A stretch of 30,176 bases of DNA from CAZFVY01 sp964522665 (GTDB taxonomy: Bacteria; Verrucomicrobiota; Verrucomicrobiia; Limisphaerales; CAZFVY01), in the NCBI GenBank assembly GCA_964522665.1, contig CAZFVY010000091.1, forward strand, positions 1 through 30,176, read 5' to 3'. A program made the translations under genes and the position numbers. The first letter of the stretch is position 1, and each line of letters opens with the position of its first letter. Below are positions 1 through 8,405 of this stretch, piece by piece. Under the pieces are notes generated by a model. That model had not been told where the DNA came from, ran no database searches, and saw only the letters and a list, made by a program, of their open reading frames with translations.

Positions 1-2
1 AT

Positions 3-1178
3 TTTGAAGAGCGGCTAGGAACGTCGTTGGACCGGCTCACCAACTTGTATGCCTTGTTCTTGCTGAAGATTTGGGAGGACTTGACGCCGCGTGGTCGGGC
101 GGCCGTTATTCTGCCCGCGGAGTTTCTAAATGCGAATTTTGGGGAGGAGATTAAGGAACGCCTGGTACATGTGATTCGCCCGGCGGCGCTCGTGGTCTTC
201 ACGCCCTCAGTAAATCTTTTCGCTGACGCGCTTACGACGAGCGCTATGGTGTTTCTCGACAAAGCCCGCGCGGCGAAAGCCCCGGCTTGGGTCAAGCGGG
301 TGGATTCTATCGAGGAGGCGGACCGATTTGTCGGCAGACTCATCGCCGGAAAGACCGGACGGGCGGCTCATGGTTGCGTGGACCTTTTGGGTCTCAATCC
401 CCGGGACAAATGGCTCAATTTGTTGCTTAACGCGGGGTCCGCGACGAGTCCGACATCATTCACCAATCGAGTCGGTGACTACTTCGGATGCAGCCGTGGG
501 ATCGCAACCGGCGCGAACGATTTCTTTTGTCTCAGCCGCGCGGATCTGCGCGCGCATAATTTGACGGAAATCCACGTCGAACCGTGCGTCACGAAAGCGG
601 TGGATGCAGATGGACTCGTGTTCACCGCCGAGAAGCTGGCGGCCTTGGTTGCAAGCGACCGCCGCGGTTTCCTGCTGAAGCCCTCCCGCGAAGACCGTGA
701 GCTTATGCGCTACCTGAAGCTGGGTGAGGAAATGGGCATTCCTCGACGGCACTTACCGAGCCACCGTCCCGTCTGGTATATGCCGGAAAACCGTCCCGTG
801 GCCGACATCTGGGCAGCGGTATTCTCGCGCGAGTCGGTCAAGTTCATTCTAAACGCCTCTGGCGCGAGGAACCTGACTTGCTTCCACGGCCTTTATGCCA
901 AGCCCGATTGCGAATCAATACCGCCGTTAATGACATTGTTCCTGAATAGTTCCGACGGACGACGGGCCTTTTGTCAGGTTAATCGATTCTATGGCGACGG
1001 TCTTAACAAAATCGAACCAAAAGACGTTGAAGACATGCCGTGTCCGTTGATGCCGAGGTTAAGCCGGGCCGAGGCGGGAAAACTGGCGCGCATGCTGCCG
1101 GAGTTGGAAAAACTTTCGTTGCCTCAACGCACGGCTCAGATCGACCAGGTTGCCGCGAATTACTTCCCCGTTATTTAG
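3..1178 (+). CDS. Adenine-N6 DNA methyltransferase, C-terminal part (5' end outside window)
   Basis: The frame is open from the first full codon, so the gene starts before the window. A TTG at 27 is probably internal. The N-terminal residues (LTNLYALFLLK, then a GRAAVILPAEFL strand) match the segment after the catalytic NPPY motif in Eco57I/gamma-class N6-adenine methyltransferases. The SAM-binding motif and NPPY must lie upstream. The remaining 300 residues should be the target-recognition region, including a stretch around FGCSRGIATGAND and an NRFYGDGLNKIEP segment. The gene converges on an AccI-like endonuclease frame, overlapping its far end by 8 bp. By analogy with other type II systems it protects host DNA at the same site. 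The family assignment is from remembered motifs; the target sequence cannot be read from this. Confidence 0.85.
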   Translation, partial: FEERLGTSLDRLTNLYALFLLKIWEDLTPRGRAAVILPAEFLNANFGEEIKERLVHVIRPAALVVFTPSVNLFADALTTSAMVFLDKARAAKAPAWVKRVDSIEEADRFVGRLIAGKTGRAAHGCVDLLGLNPRDKWLNLLLNAGSATSPTSFTNRVGDYFGCSRGIATGANDFFCLSRADLRAHNLTEIHVEPCVTKAVDADGLVFTAEKLAALVASDRRGFLLKPSREDRELMRYLKLGEEMGIPRRHLPSHRPVWYMPENRPVADIWAAVFSRESVKFILNASGARNLTCFHGLYAKPDCESIPPLMTLFLNSSDGRRAFCQVNRFYGDGLNKIEPKDVEDMPCPLMPRLSRAEAGKLARMLPELEKLSLPQRTAQIDQVAANYFPVI

Positions 1179-1365
1179 CAACCAGAAGCACGTTGTTTGT
1201 CACTTCCAGGTCGAGTTCAAAACCGCCACCTTGAGGAATCACATAGGCATCGTGCCTGCCCAGCTTGGTGACCCGATGTTCCGCGGCGAAGGTCGGAATG
1301 GAGGTCGCGCGTCCAATTTGCGCGCCCCTGGTGATTGGGATCATGATGGTCGCTTTTTCCTGACT
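1171..1365 (-). pseudogene. In-frame C-terminal continuation of the restriction endonuclease after the TAG
   Basis: Directly after the amber codon the same reading frame continues for 64 codons to a TAA at 1171-1173. The predicted residues look protein-like: GAQIGRATSIPTFAAEHRV, then VTKLGRHDAYVIPQGGGF, then ELDLEVTNN. It also holds its own ATG (1344) for a possible 57-residue peptide. Its end overlaps the convergent methyltransferase stop by 8 bp, which is where an intact endonuclease gene would be expected to end. The simplest reading is one endonuclease gene of about 303 codons broken by a single nonsense mutation. A separate small protein, stop-codon readthrough or a base error in the assembly are the alternatives. 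Confidence 0.6.
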
Positions 1366-2082
1366 CTACGCGGGGGTTTCAATGGTAAATCCGCTACCGC
1401 TTCCGATGGTCGCGAAAATATCGAGAAAGTTAATGGCGAACACCGAATCGAAGAACACCTGGCAGTAGCTCTGCGGCACTCGATATCGCTCCAGCCAGCG
1501 ATAGACGATAACAAGGTCTTCAACCTTGACGGTAAAGCTGGGCGTCTCTCTGCCACTTCGGTTGCCAGAATCACGTTGTTGCGCGCGAAACGCGATATAT
1601 TTCAACGCCTCGAACTTGCTGGAGCGGACCTCCACCGCCGCGAGAGCGCCTTTTACGAGCGTCTCAGTCTCCGCCTGGCTCACTTCGGACAGATCGGCAT
1701 CAATTGTGGCGCCCAGCGGAAAAAGGAGCAAATCCGGCCGCTTTCCGTAGCGCCTCGTCTCTTCGATTCCAGCCAGGTAATGGGCTTTGAATTCGGGATG
1801 TCCTGCCGCGATGCGGTCGGTACTACCGTATTGCGTCACTTGCCATTCAGGAGCGGCGGCGACCAAGGCTGCCGAAAGCATTCGTTCCGCCCAATCGCCC
1901 ATCGCTCGATTGGCGAGGAACTCAGAGCGGGCGTCCGTTGGCACGGTCGGTCTCCGCACTGGTGTCTGACCTTCCCCGCCGAAACTCAAATGCCGCTCAT
2001 CAATCCCTTTCCGGCGCAGGTTTTCAACCAAACCGTCAAGCGTTGCGGCAAGCCGTGAAAAATACGCGTCGCCGCGGCTCAT
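1366..2082 (-). CDS. AccI-like type II restriction endonuclease, ends at an in-frame amber codon
   Basis: The 238-residue product has a PD-(D/E)xK-type core: KRPDLLLF (Asp117) and, after a gap, AAVEVRSSKF (Glu151, Arg153 in the usual Lys place). The following VKVEDLVIVYRWLERY and QVFFDSVFAINF resemble the AccI restriction endonuclease family as I recall it. Its ATG overlaps the stop of the upstream HTH gene as ATGA, so the two are translationally coupled. It faces the methyltransferase. The frame ends at TAG 1366-1368 but stays open beyond it for 64 codons (1171-1365). The 238-residue form therefore looks short, and its activity is doubtful unless the stop is suppressed, miscalled or tolerated. 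The family call is moderately sure; the function as a nuclease in this strain is uncertain. Confidence 0.72.
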   Translation of the reverse strand: MSRGDAYFSRLAATLDGLVENLRRKGIDERHLSFGGEGQTPVRRPTVPTDARSEFLANRAMGDWAERMLSAALVAAAPEWQVTQYGSTDRIAAGHPEFKAHYLAGIEETRRYGKRPDLLLFPLGATIDADLSEVSQAETETLVKGALAAVEVRSSKFEALKYIAFRAQQRDSGNRSGRETPSFTVKVEDLVIVYRWLERYRVPQSYCQVFFDSVFAINFLDIFATIGSGSGFTIETPA

Positions 2083-2297
2083 CGCTTCTTCTCCGCGAAC
2101 GTGAAAAGGTCTTTAACTTCCACCTTTAGAACTTTGGAGAACCCCTCCAAACCTGCCACCGAAGGTGCGTTGACCCCTCGTTCCACGAGACTAATGAACT
2201 CGACGGAACAGCCGATCGCTTCGGCTAGTTGCTCTTGTGTCAGCTTCCTTTCCCGGCGCAGCTCCGCGATGCGTTTGCCAAGTCTTCTTTGAAGCAC
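2079..2297 (-). CDS. R-M controller (C) protein, HTH XRE family
   Basis: This 72-residue protein is almost entirely a lambda-repressor-like helix-turn-helix domain: RIAELRRERKLTQEQLAEAI, CSVEFISLVERGVNAPSV, then GFSKVLKVEVKDLF. Size, fold and position match the C proteins of type II R-M systems, which delay endonuclease expression by activating and then repressing their own C-R operon. Its stop overlaps the endonuclease ATG (ATGA). The start is a GTG at 2297 with no clear Shine-Dalgarno sequence, consistent with the leaderless messages of many C genes. An 8-bp inverted repeat lies 4 bp upstream. No other start fits better. The role as controller is inferred from context. Confidence 0.85.
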   Translation of the reverse strand: MLQRRLGKRIAELRRERKLTQEQLAEAIGCSVEFISLVERGVNAPSVAGLEGFSKVLKVEVKDLFTFAEKKR

Positions 2298-2300
2298 GCG

Positions 2301-2343
2301 GTTTAACTAACACCGCGGACAACTGGCCGCCACGCAGTTAAAC
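2301..2343. promoter_or_regulatory. Inverted repeat upstream of the C gene, candidate operator
   Basis: GTTTAACT (2301-2308) and AGTTAAAC (2336-2343) form a perfect 8-bp inverted repeat with a 27-bp spacer, starting 4 bp before the C-gene GTG. C proteins bind paired symmetric boxes in this position, but these arms do not match the common GACT/AGTC boxes. No convincing -35/-10 pair is visible. Assignment as the C operator is inference. Confidence 0.4.
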
Positions 2344-2577
2344 TACGGGTAATCGTTCGTGATCACCGTGTGGCCTAACCTCGCGTGATTCCTGATTTGC
2401 CCTCGGACAGGCTTCCTTCGACTCACGAATGATTATCGATTACGCCGGCAAACGGGCGGTCGGGAACGAGTTCGCCGATGAACCTATACGTACCACCTGG
2501 TGATTGTTCGTTTTGCTCCTCCCATCCCATCACTCGCGCCACCGCTTGCGTCCGAAGACTTCATTCTCTTGGCTCGT

Positions 2578-4644
2578 CTATTTCCCCGCCACGAACTCGA
2601 CCGGCGCCGACCAGTGGCCCCAGCGGCCGGTCGTGTCTCTGACTCGCGCGCGAGCGCGGTAAGTGTGCCCCGCTTGGACCACTCCAGACGGGACGGCAAC
2701 TTCCTCGCCGGTTGGCTTGAGTTCACCGCTTTCCCAGAGGGCGGTGATCTCGTATCGCCGCGCGGCGCCGGACGCGGGGCCGGAGCTAACTTCGCCAAGG
2801 CGCCACTTGATGGAACTGAGAGCGTTGGTTCCAGAGGAGAGCATGGCGCGGAAGCGCAATCCGTCCGCCGGAAAGCCCGCGATGCCGCCGAACGCGACCA
2901 CGGGCGCCGACGGGACGCCGGCGTCGGACAGAAGGTTCTCGTCAATCCAGGCGCCGCGCGCGCGGACGTAGTCTTTCATCCGCGCGACCATGCCGGCGAA
3001 GTCTTTGGTCGGCGCGGCGCGGTAGAAAAGCCCCTGCCCTGCCTTGTCACTACGGGTCATCATCGGGTGAAAGTCCCATTTTCGGCGGTCTGCCTCGGCA
3101 ATCGCCGGTTGGCCATTGGCGCCGCCGATAACACGCGCGTAGTCGTCGATCAGTTGCCCTGCCTGTTCCGGGTTGAAAAGCAGGTCGCGCAATTCACGCA
3201 ATCGGTTCTGGTATTCGAGGCGGAAAGTGGGCTGCGACAAGACCAATTGCTTGAATGGCTCGTCGCCCGTGCCGTACATTGAATCGGCCCAGGTCAGGTC
3301 GATGTCCCAAGGCGCCACCTGCCATTGACCGGTCTTGGGATCGTGAAAAAAGTCGTAGTTCTTCCCATCGCCGATGTCGTAGTGATGGATGCATTCACAG
3401 ATCGCGCGATAGCTGTAGTAGGCGGGCAGGTTGAGGTTGGCGCGCCACCAGGATTGGTTTGGGTTCGGAGTGGCGTAACCAGCCACGAATTGTTCCAGGT
3501 CCGAGCGGTTGGTCACCATGCCGCCGCCGTGATGCTTCAGTTCACCACCGCCACCCTCCATCTTATACAGATTGCCATCCGGCAACTCATGGCTCTTCAG
3601 GAAGCGGCCGTCCTCGTTCTCAATCGCGAGGTAAAGACCCCAAAAATCGCCGCCATACTGATCGACCGGGTTTTCCTCGGCTTCGTCGATGACGCGCAGC
3701 TGAATCCATTGGGTGAACGGCGCCGCGACCCCCGCGAGGTTGAAGAGACGGAAGCCGACCGACTCGAACATCCCCTGCTCGCCGCGATAACCATAGTCGC
3801 CCTGTTGAATGCAGCCGCGCAAATCGACCTTATTCCACGAGACGGGGCGGGTCTGGCCAAAATCATCGCGCGTCACGAGGCGGTGATCTTTTCCCAGATC
3901 GAACTTCCACATATTCTTCACCATCGCGTAACGCCAAACGCCCCCGCGCGCGCGGTAGCCGATATGATCGAACACTTCGCCATCGACCACGAGCGTGCCG
4001 GTGTATTTATATTCCTTGCCGGGCGCTTCCTCCTTCCAGGTCGCGTTTTCAATCGATGTCTTCTTGCCGAGCAGGTGGTAGGCCTGGACTTGCCGCATCG
4101 TCTCGACGGGGAAGTTCAAGGGCGATCGCAACAGCGGATCATCGCTCTTGGGATTAATCGCCGCCTTCCAGGCGGGAATGCCGTCATAAACAAAGTAGGC
4201 GAAATTGCCCTCTCCCCGCGGGTCGGGCGCGGTCCGCGGATGGGCGTCCGCATCCTCCGCCGCCAGACGGTAGCGGACCAGGCGTCGATTTTTCTGCAGG
4301 TTTGACGGCAGCTCCGCCACAAATGACTCGCCCCGCTTCGATTTTTTGGCGTGGGTCATCGGCACGCTGACCCAGCGAGTAGCGTATTCGGCGTCCTTCC
4401 GCTCGAGATAAGCCCCCGGCTCGACGATCTGATACCGAAGCGTGACCGCGGTGACGTTCTGAACCTCCGCGGTGATCTTTACCGGCTCGCCCGACCGCGG
4501 TTGTTTTGGCTGGTGAGCGACCTCGATCAGCCAACTCTCGTCCGCCGATTGCCGTTTCGGCGTGTCCGCCGCAAAACCAGCCGCGCCAAGGAGAAAACAG
4601 TAGAAACCAAGCCACGAAACCCGCGACACCAGACGCCACAACAT
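2578..4644 (-). CDS. Secreted CotH-kinase-family protein (downstream copy)
   Basis: The ATG at 4644 was chosen because it begins a classic signal peptide (WLGFYCFLLGAAGFA, cleavage near residue 25). The frame is open further upstream, but only across the end of the neighbouring paralogue. The 688-residue product has an N-terminal beta-rich region, then CotH features: YRARGG (230-235), KNMWKFDLGK (243-252), DGNLYKM (356-362), HHYDIGDGKNYDFFHD (420-435) and VAPWDIDLTW (443-452). The last holds the metal-binding aspartates expected by analogy with Bacillus CotH. The last 50 residues form a beta domain ending SAPVEFVAGK. CotH proteins are atypical secreted kinases or spore-coat factors; the role in a non-sporulating bacterium is unknown. 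It lies 50 bp downstream of its paralogue, probably in one operon. Confidence 0.85.
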   Translation of the reverse strand: MLWRLVSRVSWLGFYCFLLGAAGFAADTPKRQSADESWLIEVAHQPKQPRSGEPVKITAEVQNVTAVTLRYQIVEPGAYLERKDAEYATRWVSVPMTHAKKSKRGESFVAELPSNLQKNRRLVRYRLAAEDADAHPRTAPDPRGEGNFAYFVYDGIPAWKAAINPKSDDPLLRSPLNFPVETMRQVQAYHLLGKKTSIENATWKEEAPGKEYKYTGTLVVDGEVFDHIGYRARGGVWRYAMVKNMWKFDLGKDHRLVTRDDFGQTRPVSWNKVDLRGCIQQGDYGYRGEQGMFESVGFRLFNLAGVAAPFTQWIQLRVIDEAEENPVDQYGGDFWGLYLAIENEDGRFLKSHELPDGNLYKMEGGGGELKHHGGGMVTNRSDLEQFVAGYATPNPNQSWWRANLNLPAYYSYRAICECIHHYDIGDGKNYDFFHDPKTGQWQVAPWDIDLTWADSMYGTGDEPFKQLVLSQPTFRLEYQNRLRELRDLLFNPEQAGQLIDDYARVIGGANGQPAIAEADRRKWDFHPMMTRSDKAGQGLFYRAAPTKDFAGMVARMKDYVRARGAWIDENLLSDAGVPSAPVVAFGGIAGFPADGLRFRAMLSSGTNALSSIKWRLGEVSSGPASGAARRYEITALWESGELKPTGEEVAVPSGVVQAGHTYRARARVRDTTGRWGHWSAPVEFVAGK

Positions 4645-4694
4645 GGAAGTTATTTCGCAGACGGGCCGGGATTTGGCAACGCCTGACTCCGGCA

Positions 4695-6758
4695 TTACTT
4701 GCCGGCCACGAACTCGACCGGCGCCGACCAGTGGCTCCAGCGGCCGGTCGGGTCTTTGATTCGCGCGCGCGCCCGATAGGTGTGCCCCAGCGTCGCGACG
4801 CCGGCGGGGATGGTGACCGCCGCGGTCGCGCTCCGAAGCTCCGGACTCTCCCAAACCGGCGTGATCTCGTAGCGTCGCGGCGTGACCGTGGACCCCACCG
4901 GAGTAATCTCGGCGAGGCGCCATTTGAGCGCGCTAAAGACGTTCGTGCTCGCGGTGAACGTGGCGCCGAAACGGAGGCGGCTCGGCGGAAAGCCACTCTC
5001 CCCGCGATACACGGCCGCGGGCGTCGGGGGCGTGGTCGGATCAGCGAGCAGTTGCTCGTCGATCCAGACGCCGCGCGAGCGCACGTACGCCTTCATTCGC
5101 GCGACCATGCCGGCAAAATCCTTCGTCAACGCCGCCTGATAAAACAAGCCTTGGCCGGCTTTGGGTCCGTGGGCCATCATCGGATGATAATCCCATTTCC
5201 GGCGATCGGCTTCGACCATCGCCATCTCGCTGCCCCCGATGACGCGCGCGTATTCCCGAATCAATTGCCCGGTCTGTTCCGGATTGAACAGCAGGTCCCG
5301 AATCTCCCGCAGACGGTTTTGATATTCGATTTGAAACGCGGGCTTGGCGAGCACGCGCCGCTTGAACGGTTCGTCACCGGTCCCGTACATGCCGTCCGAC
5401 CAGGTCATGTCGATGTCCCACGGGAAGACCCGCCATTGGCCGGTTTCTGGATCGTGAAAGTAATCGTAGTTTTTGCCGTCGTTGAGATCGTAATGGTGTA
5501 TGCATTCACAGACGGCGCGATAACTGTAGTAGCCTGGCAGATCAAGGTTCGCGCGCCACCACGCTTCGTCGGGGTCGCCTTTCGAGTAGGTTCCGACGAA
5601 CTGTTCCAAGTCGGAACGGTTGGTGACCGCGCCGGCTCCGTGATGTTTCAGTTCCGCTCCGCCGCCTTCGTCCATTTTATAAAGGTTGCCATCCGGCAAT
5701 CCGTGCCCTTTGAGAAATCGCCCGTCCTCATTCTCAATCGCCAAATAGAGACCCCAAAAATCGCCTCGGTACTGGTCGGCTGGACTTTCTTCCGCCTCGT
5801 CGATAACGCGCAATTGAATCCAATGGGTGAACGGAGCGGGCACGCCGACGAGGTTGAACAGGCGAAAGCCAACCGTCTCGAACATTCCCTGTTCTCCGCG
5901 AAATCCGAAATCGCCGTGCTGGATGCAGGCGCGCAGGTCCACCTTGGTCCAGGACGCGGGCAAGGGCCTCCCGAAATCATCCCGCGCGGTCAGCCGGTGC
6001 GCTTTGCCGAGATCAAACTTCCACATGTTCTTCCCCAGCGCGTAACGCCACTCGCCGCCGCGCGCCCGGTATCTGATGTGATCGAACACTTCGCCATCGA
6101 CCACGAGCGTGCCGGTGTGGCGGTACACCTTGTCCATCGATTTCTCGTTCCAGGTCGTATCCTCGATCGCCTGCCGCCTGGCGATCAGATGATACGCTTG
6201 GACGCTCCGCATCGTCTCGGAGGGGAACGTCGTTGGCTCGCGCATTTTCGGATCGGCGCTTTTGGGGTTGATGGCCGCGGTCCACGCCGGAATGCCGTCA
6301 TAGACGAAGTACGCGAAATTGCCTTCCGCAGCCGGGTCCGGCGCGGCCAGCGGCCGGCCCGCGGCGTCGGCCGCGCGCAAACGGTAACGAATGAGGCGTC
6401 GGTGCCGTTGTATCTCCGCCGGCAGCTCCGCGGAGAAGACGACGCTCTGGTGGGCGCGTCGGGCCAGCGCCATCGGGAGGCTGGTCCAACGCGTGGCGTA
6501 GGCGGGATCCTTCCGCTCGAGGTAGGCGCCCGGCTCGACGATCTGGACTTGAAGTGAGACTTCAGTGACGCCGCTGACTTCGGCCGTAATCCGCACCGGC
6601 TCCCCGGAACGCGGCTGTTGTGGCGTATGCGCGACTTTGACCAGCCAGCCGTCGTTCAGCTCCTCATGGTCGGCTCTTGCCTCGGACATGCCAAGGCCGC
6701 AGCACGCCGAGCACCAAATGATGATCAGCCCAGCCCACGACACCCTGCTAAGCAACAT
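4695..6758 (-). CDS. Secreted CotH-kinase-family protein (upstream copy)
   Basis: This 687-residue protein is a full-length paralogue of the next gene, by eye about 70 percent identical over most of its length. It begins with a signal peptide (SWAGLIIIWCSACCGLGMSE). The same landmarks occur in the same order: YRARGG, KNMWKFDLGK, LPDGNLYKM, DGKNYDYFHD and FPWDIDMTW, then a tail ending WSHWSAPVEFVAGK. It should be exported and could phosphorylate an extracellular or envelope target if active. The ATG at 6758 lies in a leader whose last 45 bases are also found before the other copy. The gene is transcribed divergently from lemA. The family call is firm; the biological role is not known. Confidence 0.85.
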   Translation of the reverse strand: MLLSRVSWAGLIIIWCSACCGLGMSEARADHEELNDGWLVKVAHTPQQPRSGEPVRITAEVSGVTEVSLQVQIVEPGAYLERKDPAYATRWTSLPMALARRAHQSVVFSAELPAEIQRHRRLIRYRLRAADAAGRPLAAPDPAAEGNFAYFVYDGIPAWTAAINPKSADPKMREPTTFPSETMRSVQAYHLIARRQAIEDTTWNEKSMDKVYRHTGTLVVDGEVFDHIRYRARGGEWRYALGKNMWKFDLGKAHRLTARDDFGRPLPASWTKVDLRACIQHGDFGFRGEQGMFETVGFRLFNLVGVPAPFTHWIQLRVIDEAEESPADQYRGDFWGLYLAIENEDGRFLKGHGLPDGNLYKMDEGGGAELKHHGAGAVTNRSDLEQFVGTYSKGDPDEAWWRANLDLPGYYSYRAVCECIHHYDLNDGKNYDYFHDPETGQWRVFPWDIDMTWSDGMYGTGDEPFKRRVLAKPAFQIEYQNRLREIRDLLFNPEQTGQLIREYARVIGGSEMAMVEADRRKWDYHPMMAHGPKAGQGLFYQAALTKDFAGMVARMKAYVRSRGVWIDEQLLADPTTPPTPAAVYRGESGFPPSRLRFGATFTASTNVFSALKWRLAEITPVGSTVTPRRYEITPVWESPELRSATAAVTIPAGVATLGHTYRARARIKDPTGRWSHWSAPVEFVAGK

Positions 6759-6995
6759 GGACGTTGTTTCGCAGATGAACGCGATCTTGGCAACGTCAGA
6801 GTGAGCGGCGCTTGCCCGCGCAACGCCAGATTACGTCGAGCGCCCAAGAAAAGCCCCAATTCCGCCAAAATAAAAGCAGCGCCCCCGCCAATCCAAGGTA
6901 GATTGAAACCAAGGCCAAACCGGTCGCGCTTGGCTCGCGATCGGCTCCGCCGCCGAATTTCCAACGCGCCTCCCGTGAGGCCCGGAGCGTCCGAT

Positions 6996-7631
6996 ATGAA
7001 AAAACTTGCCGTCGTAGGAATCTTCTTGGGGGCGTTGGTCGTCCTCGCGCTGGTGGCCGTCGGCGGCTACAATCGGTTGGTTCGACTTTCCCAACAGGCC
7101 GACAGCCAATGGGCGCAAGTGCAAAACGTTTACCAGCGCCGCGCCGACCTGATACCGAACCTCGTCAGTACCGTCGCCGGCGCGGCCAATTTTGAGAAAT
7201 CGACCCTGATGGAAGTGACGCAGGCGCGCGCGTCGATCGGGAAGGTAGTCATCAGTCAAAACAGCGCGCCCGCCGACGCCGCCAAGCTGGCCGAATTCCA
7301 GCGCGCGCAGGGCGATTTGGGATCGGCGCTCTCGCGCCTGCTCGTGGTGGCGGAGAAATATCCGGAATTGCGGGCCAGCCAGAATTTCCGCGATCTCCAG
7401 GCGCAATTGGAGGGCACCGAAAACCGCATCAGCGTCGAGCGCGGACGGTTCAATGACGCCGTCCAGAGCTACGACACCGCCATTAAATCCTTCCCCGCCG
7501 TACTGTACGCCGGATTATTTGGCTTCAAAGAGAAGCCTTATTTCACCGCCACGCCAGGGGCCGAGGCCCCGCCGAAGGTCCAATTCAATTTCAGTTCGCC
7601 GCCATCCGCTGTCCCAGCGGAAAAGCCTTGA
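6996..7631 (+). CDS. lemA: LemA family membrane protein
   Basis: The 211-residue protein opens with a single membrane helix (residues 6-25, VVGIFLGALVVLALVAVGGY). The hallmark LemA region follows: YNRLVRLSQQADSQWAQVQN, then RRADLIPNLVSTV. Long helices typical of the LemA four-helix bundle come next, with ENRISVERGRFNDAVQSYD, IKSFPAVLYAGLFGF and KEKPYF near the end. The ATG at 6996 is preceded by GGAG about 8 bases away and coincides with the membrane helix; the frame is open further upstream without any protein-like sequence. LemA proteins have an outside-facing C-terminal domain and no settled function. Here it heads an operon with two TPM-domain genes, a recurrent arrangement. Confidence 0.95.
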   Translation: MKKLAVVGIFLGALVVLALVAVGGYNRLVRLSQQADSQWAQVQNVYQRRADLIPNLVSTVAGAANFEKSTLMEVTQARASIGKVVISQNSAPADAAKLAEFQRAQGDLGSALSRLLVVAEKYPELRASQNFRDLQAQLEGTENRISVERGRFNDAVQSYDTAIKSFPAVLYAGLFGFKEKPYFTATPGAEAPPKVQFNFSSPPSAVPAEKP

Positions 7632-7632
7632 G

Positions 7633-8403
7633 ATGATGAAAACCTGGACGCTGTGGTTCGCCCTCTGTTGGGGCCTGATGATCTCCGCCGCGGAGGTCAT
7701 TCCGCCTACGCCGGCGAAGTACTTTAACGACTACGCGGGAGTCGCGTCGGCGTCCACCGCGCAACGGTTGAATCACGAGCTGGAAGAGTTCGAGAAAGCA
7801 ACCTCCAGCCAGTTGTTGGTGGTGGTGTACCCCAAGATGCAATCCGACTCGGCGGTTGAGGATTACACCGTCCGGGTTTATCAGGCTTGGAAGCCGGGGC
7901 TTAAAGGAAAAGACAACGGCGCGATCCTTTTCGTTTTCACGCAAGATCATAAGCTCCGCATCGCGACCGGCTACGGATTGGAGGGCGCCCTGCCGGACGC
8001 GCTGTGCAAGCAAATCATCGACGGCGAAATCACGCCTCGTTTCAAAGCCGGCGATTTCGACGGCGGATTGAGCGCGGGCGTGGCCGCCATGATCGCGGCC
8101 GCCAAGGGAGAATACAAGGGAACCGGAAAAACGGTGAACCAATCGCAGCCTGAACAGGGACCGCTTAATCCTATCCCCTGGTTCTTGATCCTGCTGCTCG
8201 TGTTCATCGTGTTGCGCGCGCTGACGCGACGACGGGGCGGCGCCTTTTGGGCGGGTTGGATGATGAGTGGCGGAGGCTTCGGCGGCGGCCGTTCCAGCGG
8301 CGGCTTCGGGAGCGGCGGCTTCGGGAGCGGGGGCTTTGGCGGCGGCGGCTTCTCCGGCGGGGGTGGCCGGACTGGGGGAGGCGGCGCCAGCGGGAGTTGG
8401 TGA
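7633..8403 (+). CDS. TPM-domain protein with signal peptide, membrane helix and glycine-rich tail
   Basis: The 256-residue protein starts 1 base after lemA stops, with a double ATG (7633, 7636). It has a signal peptide (1-20), a TPM domain (about 28-160; markers YFNDYAGVAS, SQLLVVVYPKM, NGAILFVFTQDHKLRIATGY and LCKQIIDGEITPRFKAGDF), a membrane helix (WFLILLLVFIVLRAL) and an almost pure Gly/Ser/Phe tail of about 50 residues. This is the YgcG/DUF477 layout. Such proteins sit in the membrane with the TPM domain outside; a phosphatase role is known for plant TLP18.3 but not established for bacterial members. The tail is encoded by 15-bp direct repeats. Confidence 0.92.
   Translation: MMKTWTLWFALCWGLMISAAEVIPPTPAKYFNDYAGVASASTAQRLNHELEEFEKATSSQLLVVVYPKMQSDSAVEDYTVRVYQAWKPGLKGKDNGAILFVFTQDHKLRIATGYGLEGALPDALCKQIIDGEITPRFKAGDFDGGLSAGVAAMIAAAKGEYKGTGKTVNQSQPEQGPLNPIPWFLILLLVFIVLRALTRRRGGAFWAGWMMSGGGFGGGRSSGGFGSGGFGSGGFGGGGFSGGGGRTGGGGASGSW
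8296..8340 (+). repeat. 15-bp direct repeats coding the glycine-rich tail
   Basis: AGCGGCGGCTTCGGG occurs at 8296-8310 and again exactly at 8311-8325; a third unit at 8326-8340 has a few changes. Each unit codes Ser-Gly-Gly-Phe-Gly. Such repeats can expand or shrink by slippage and vary the tail length. Confidence 0.85.
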
Positions 8404-8405
8404 CT

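Noticed and set aside
6725..6964. Minus-strand open frame with a hydrophobic stretch (WIGGGAAFILAELGLFLG) upstream of the first CotH gene
   Set aside because: It runs over the CotH signal-peptide region in another frame, has low-complexity Arg-rich and PLTLTLPR-type ends typical of non-coding GC-rich DNA, and no start signal.
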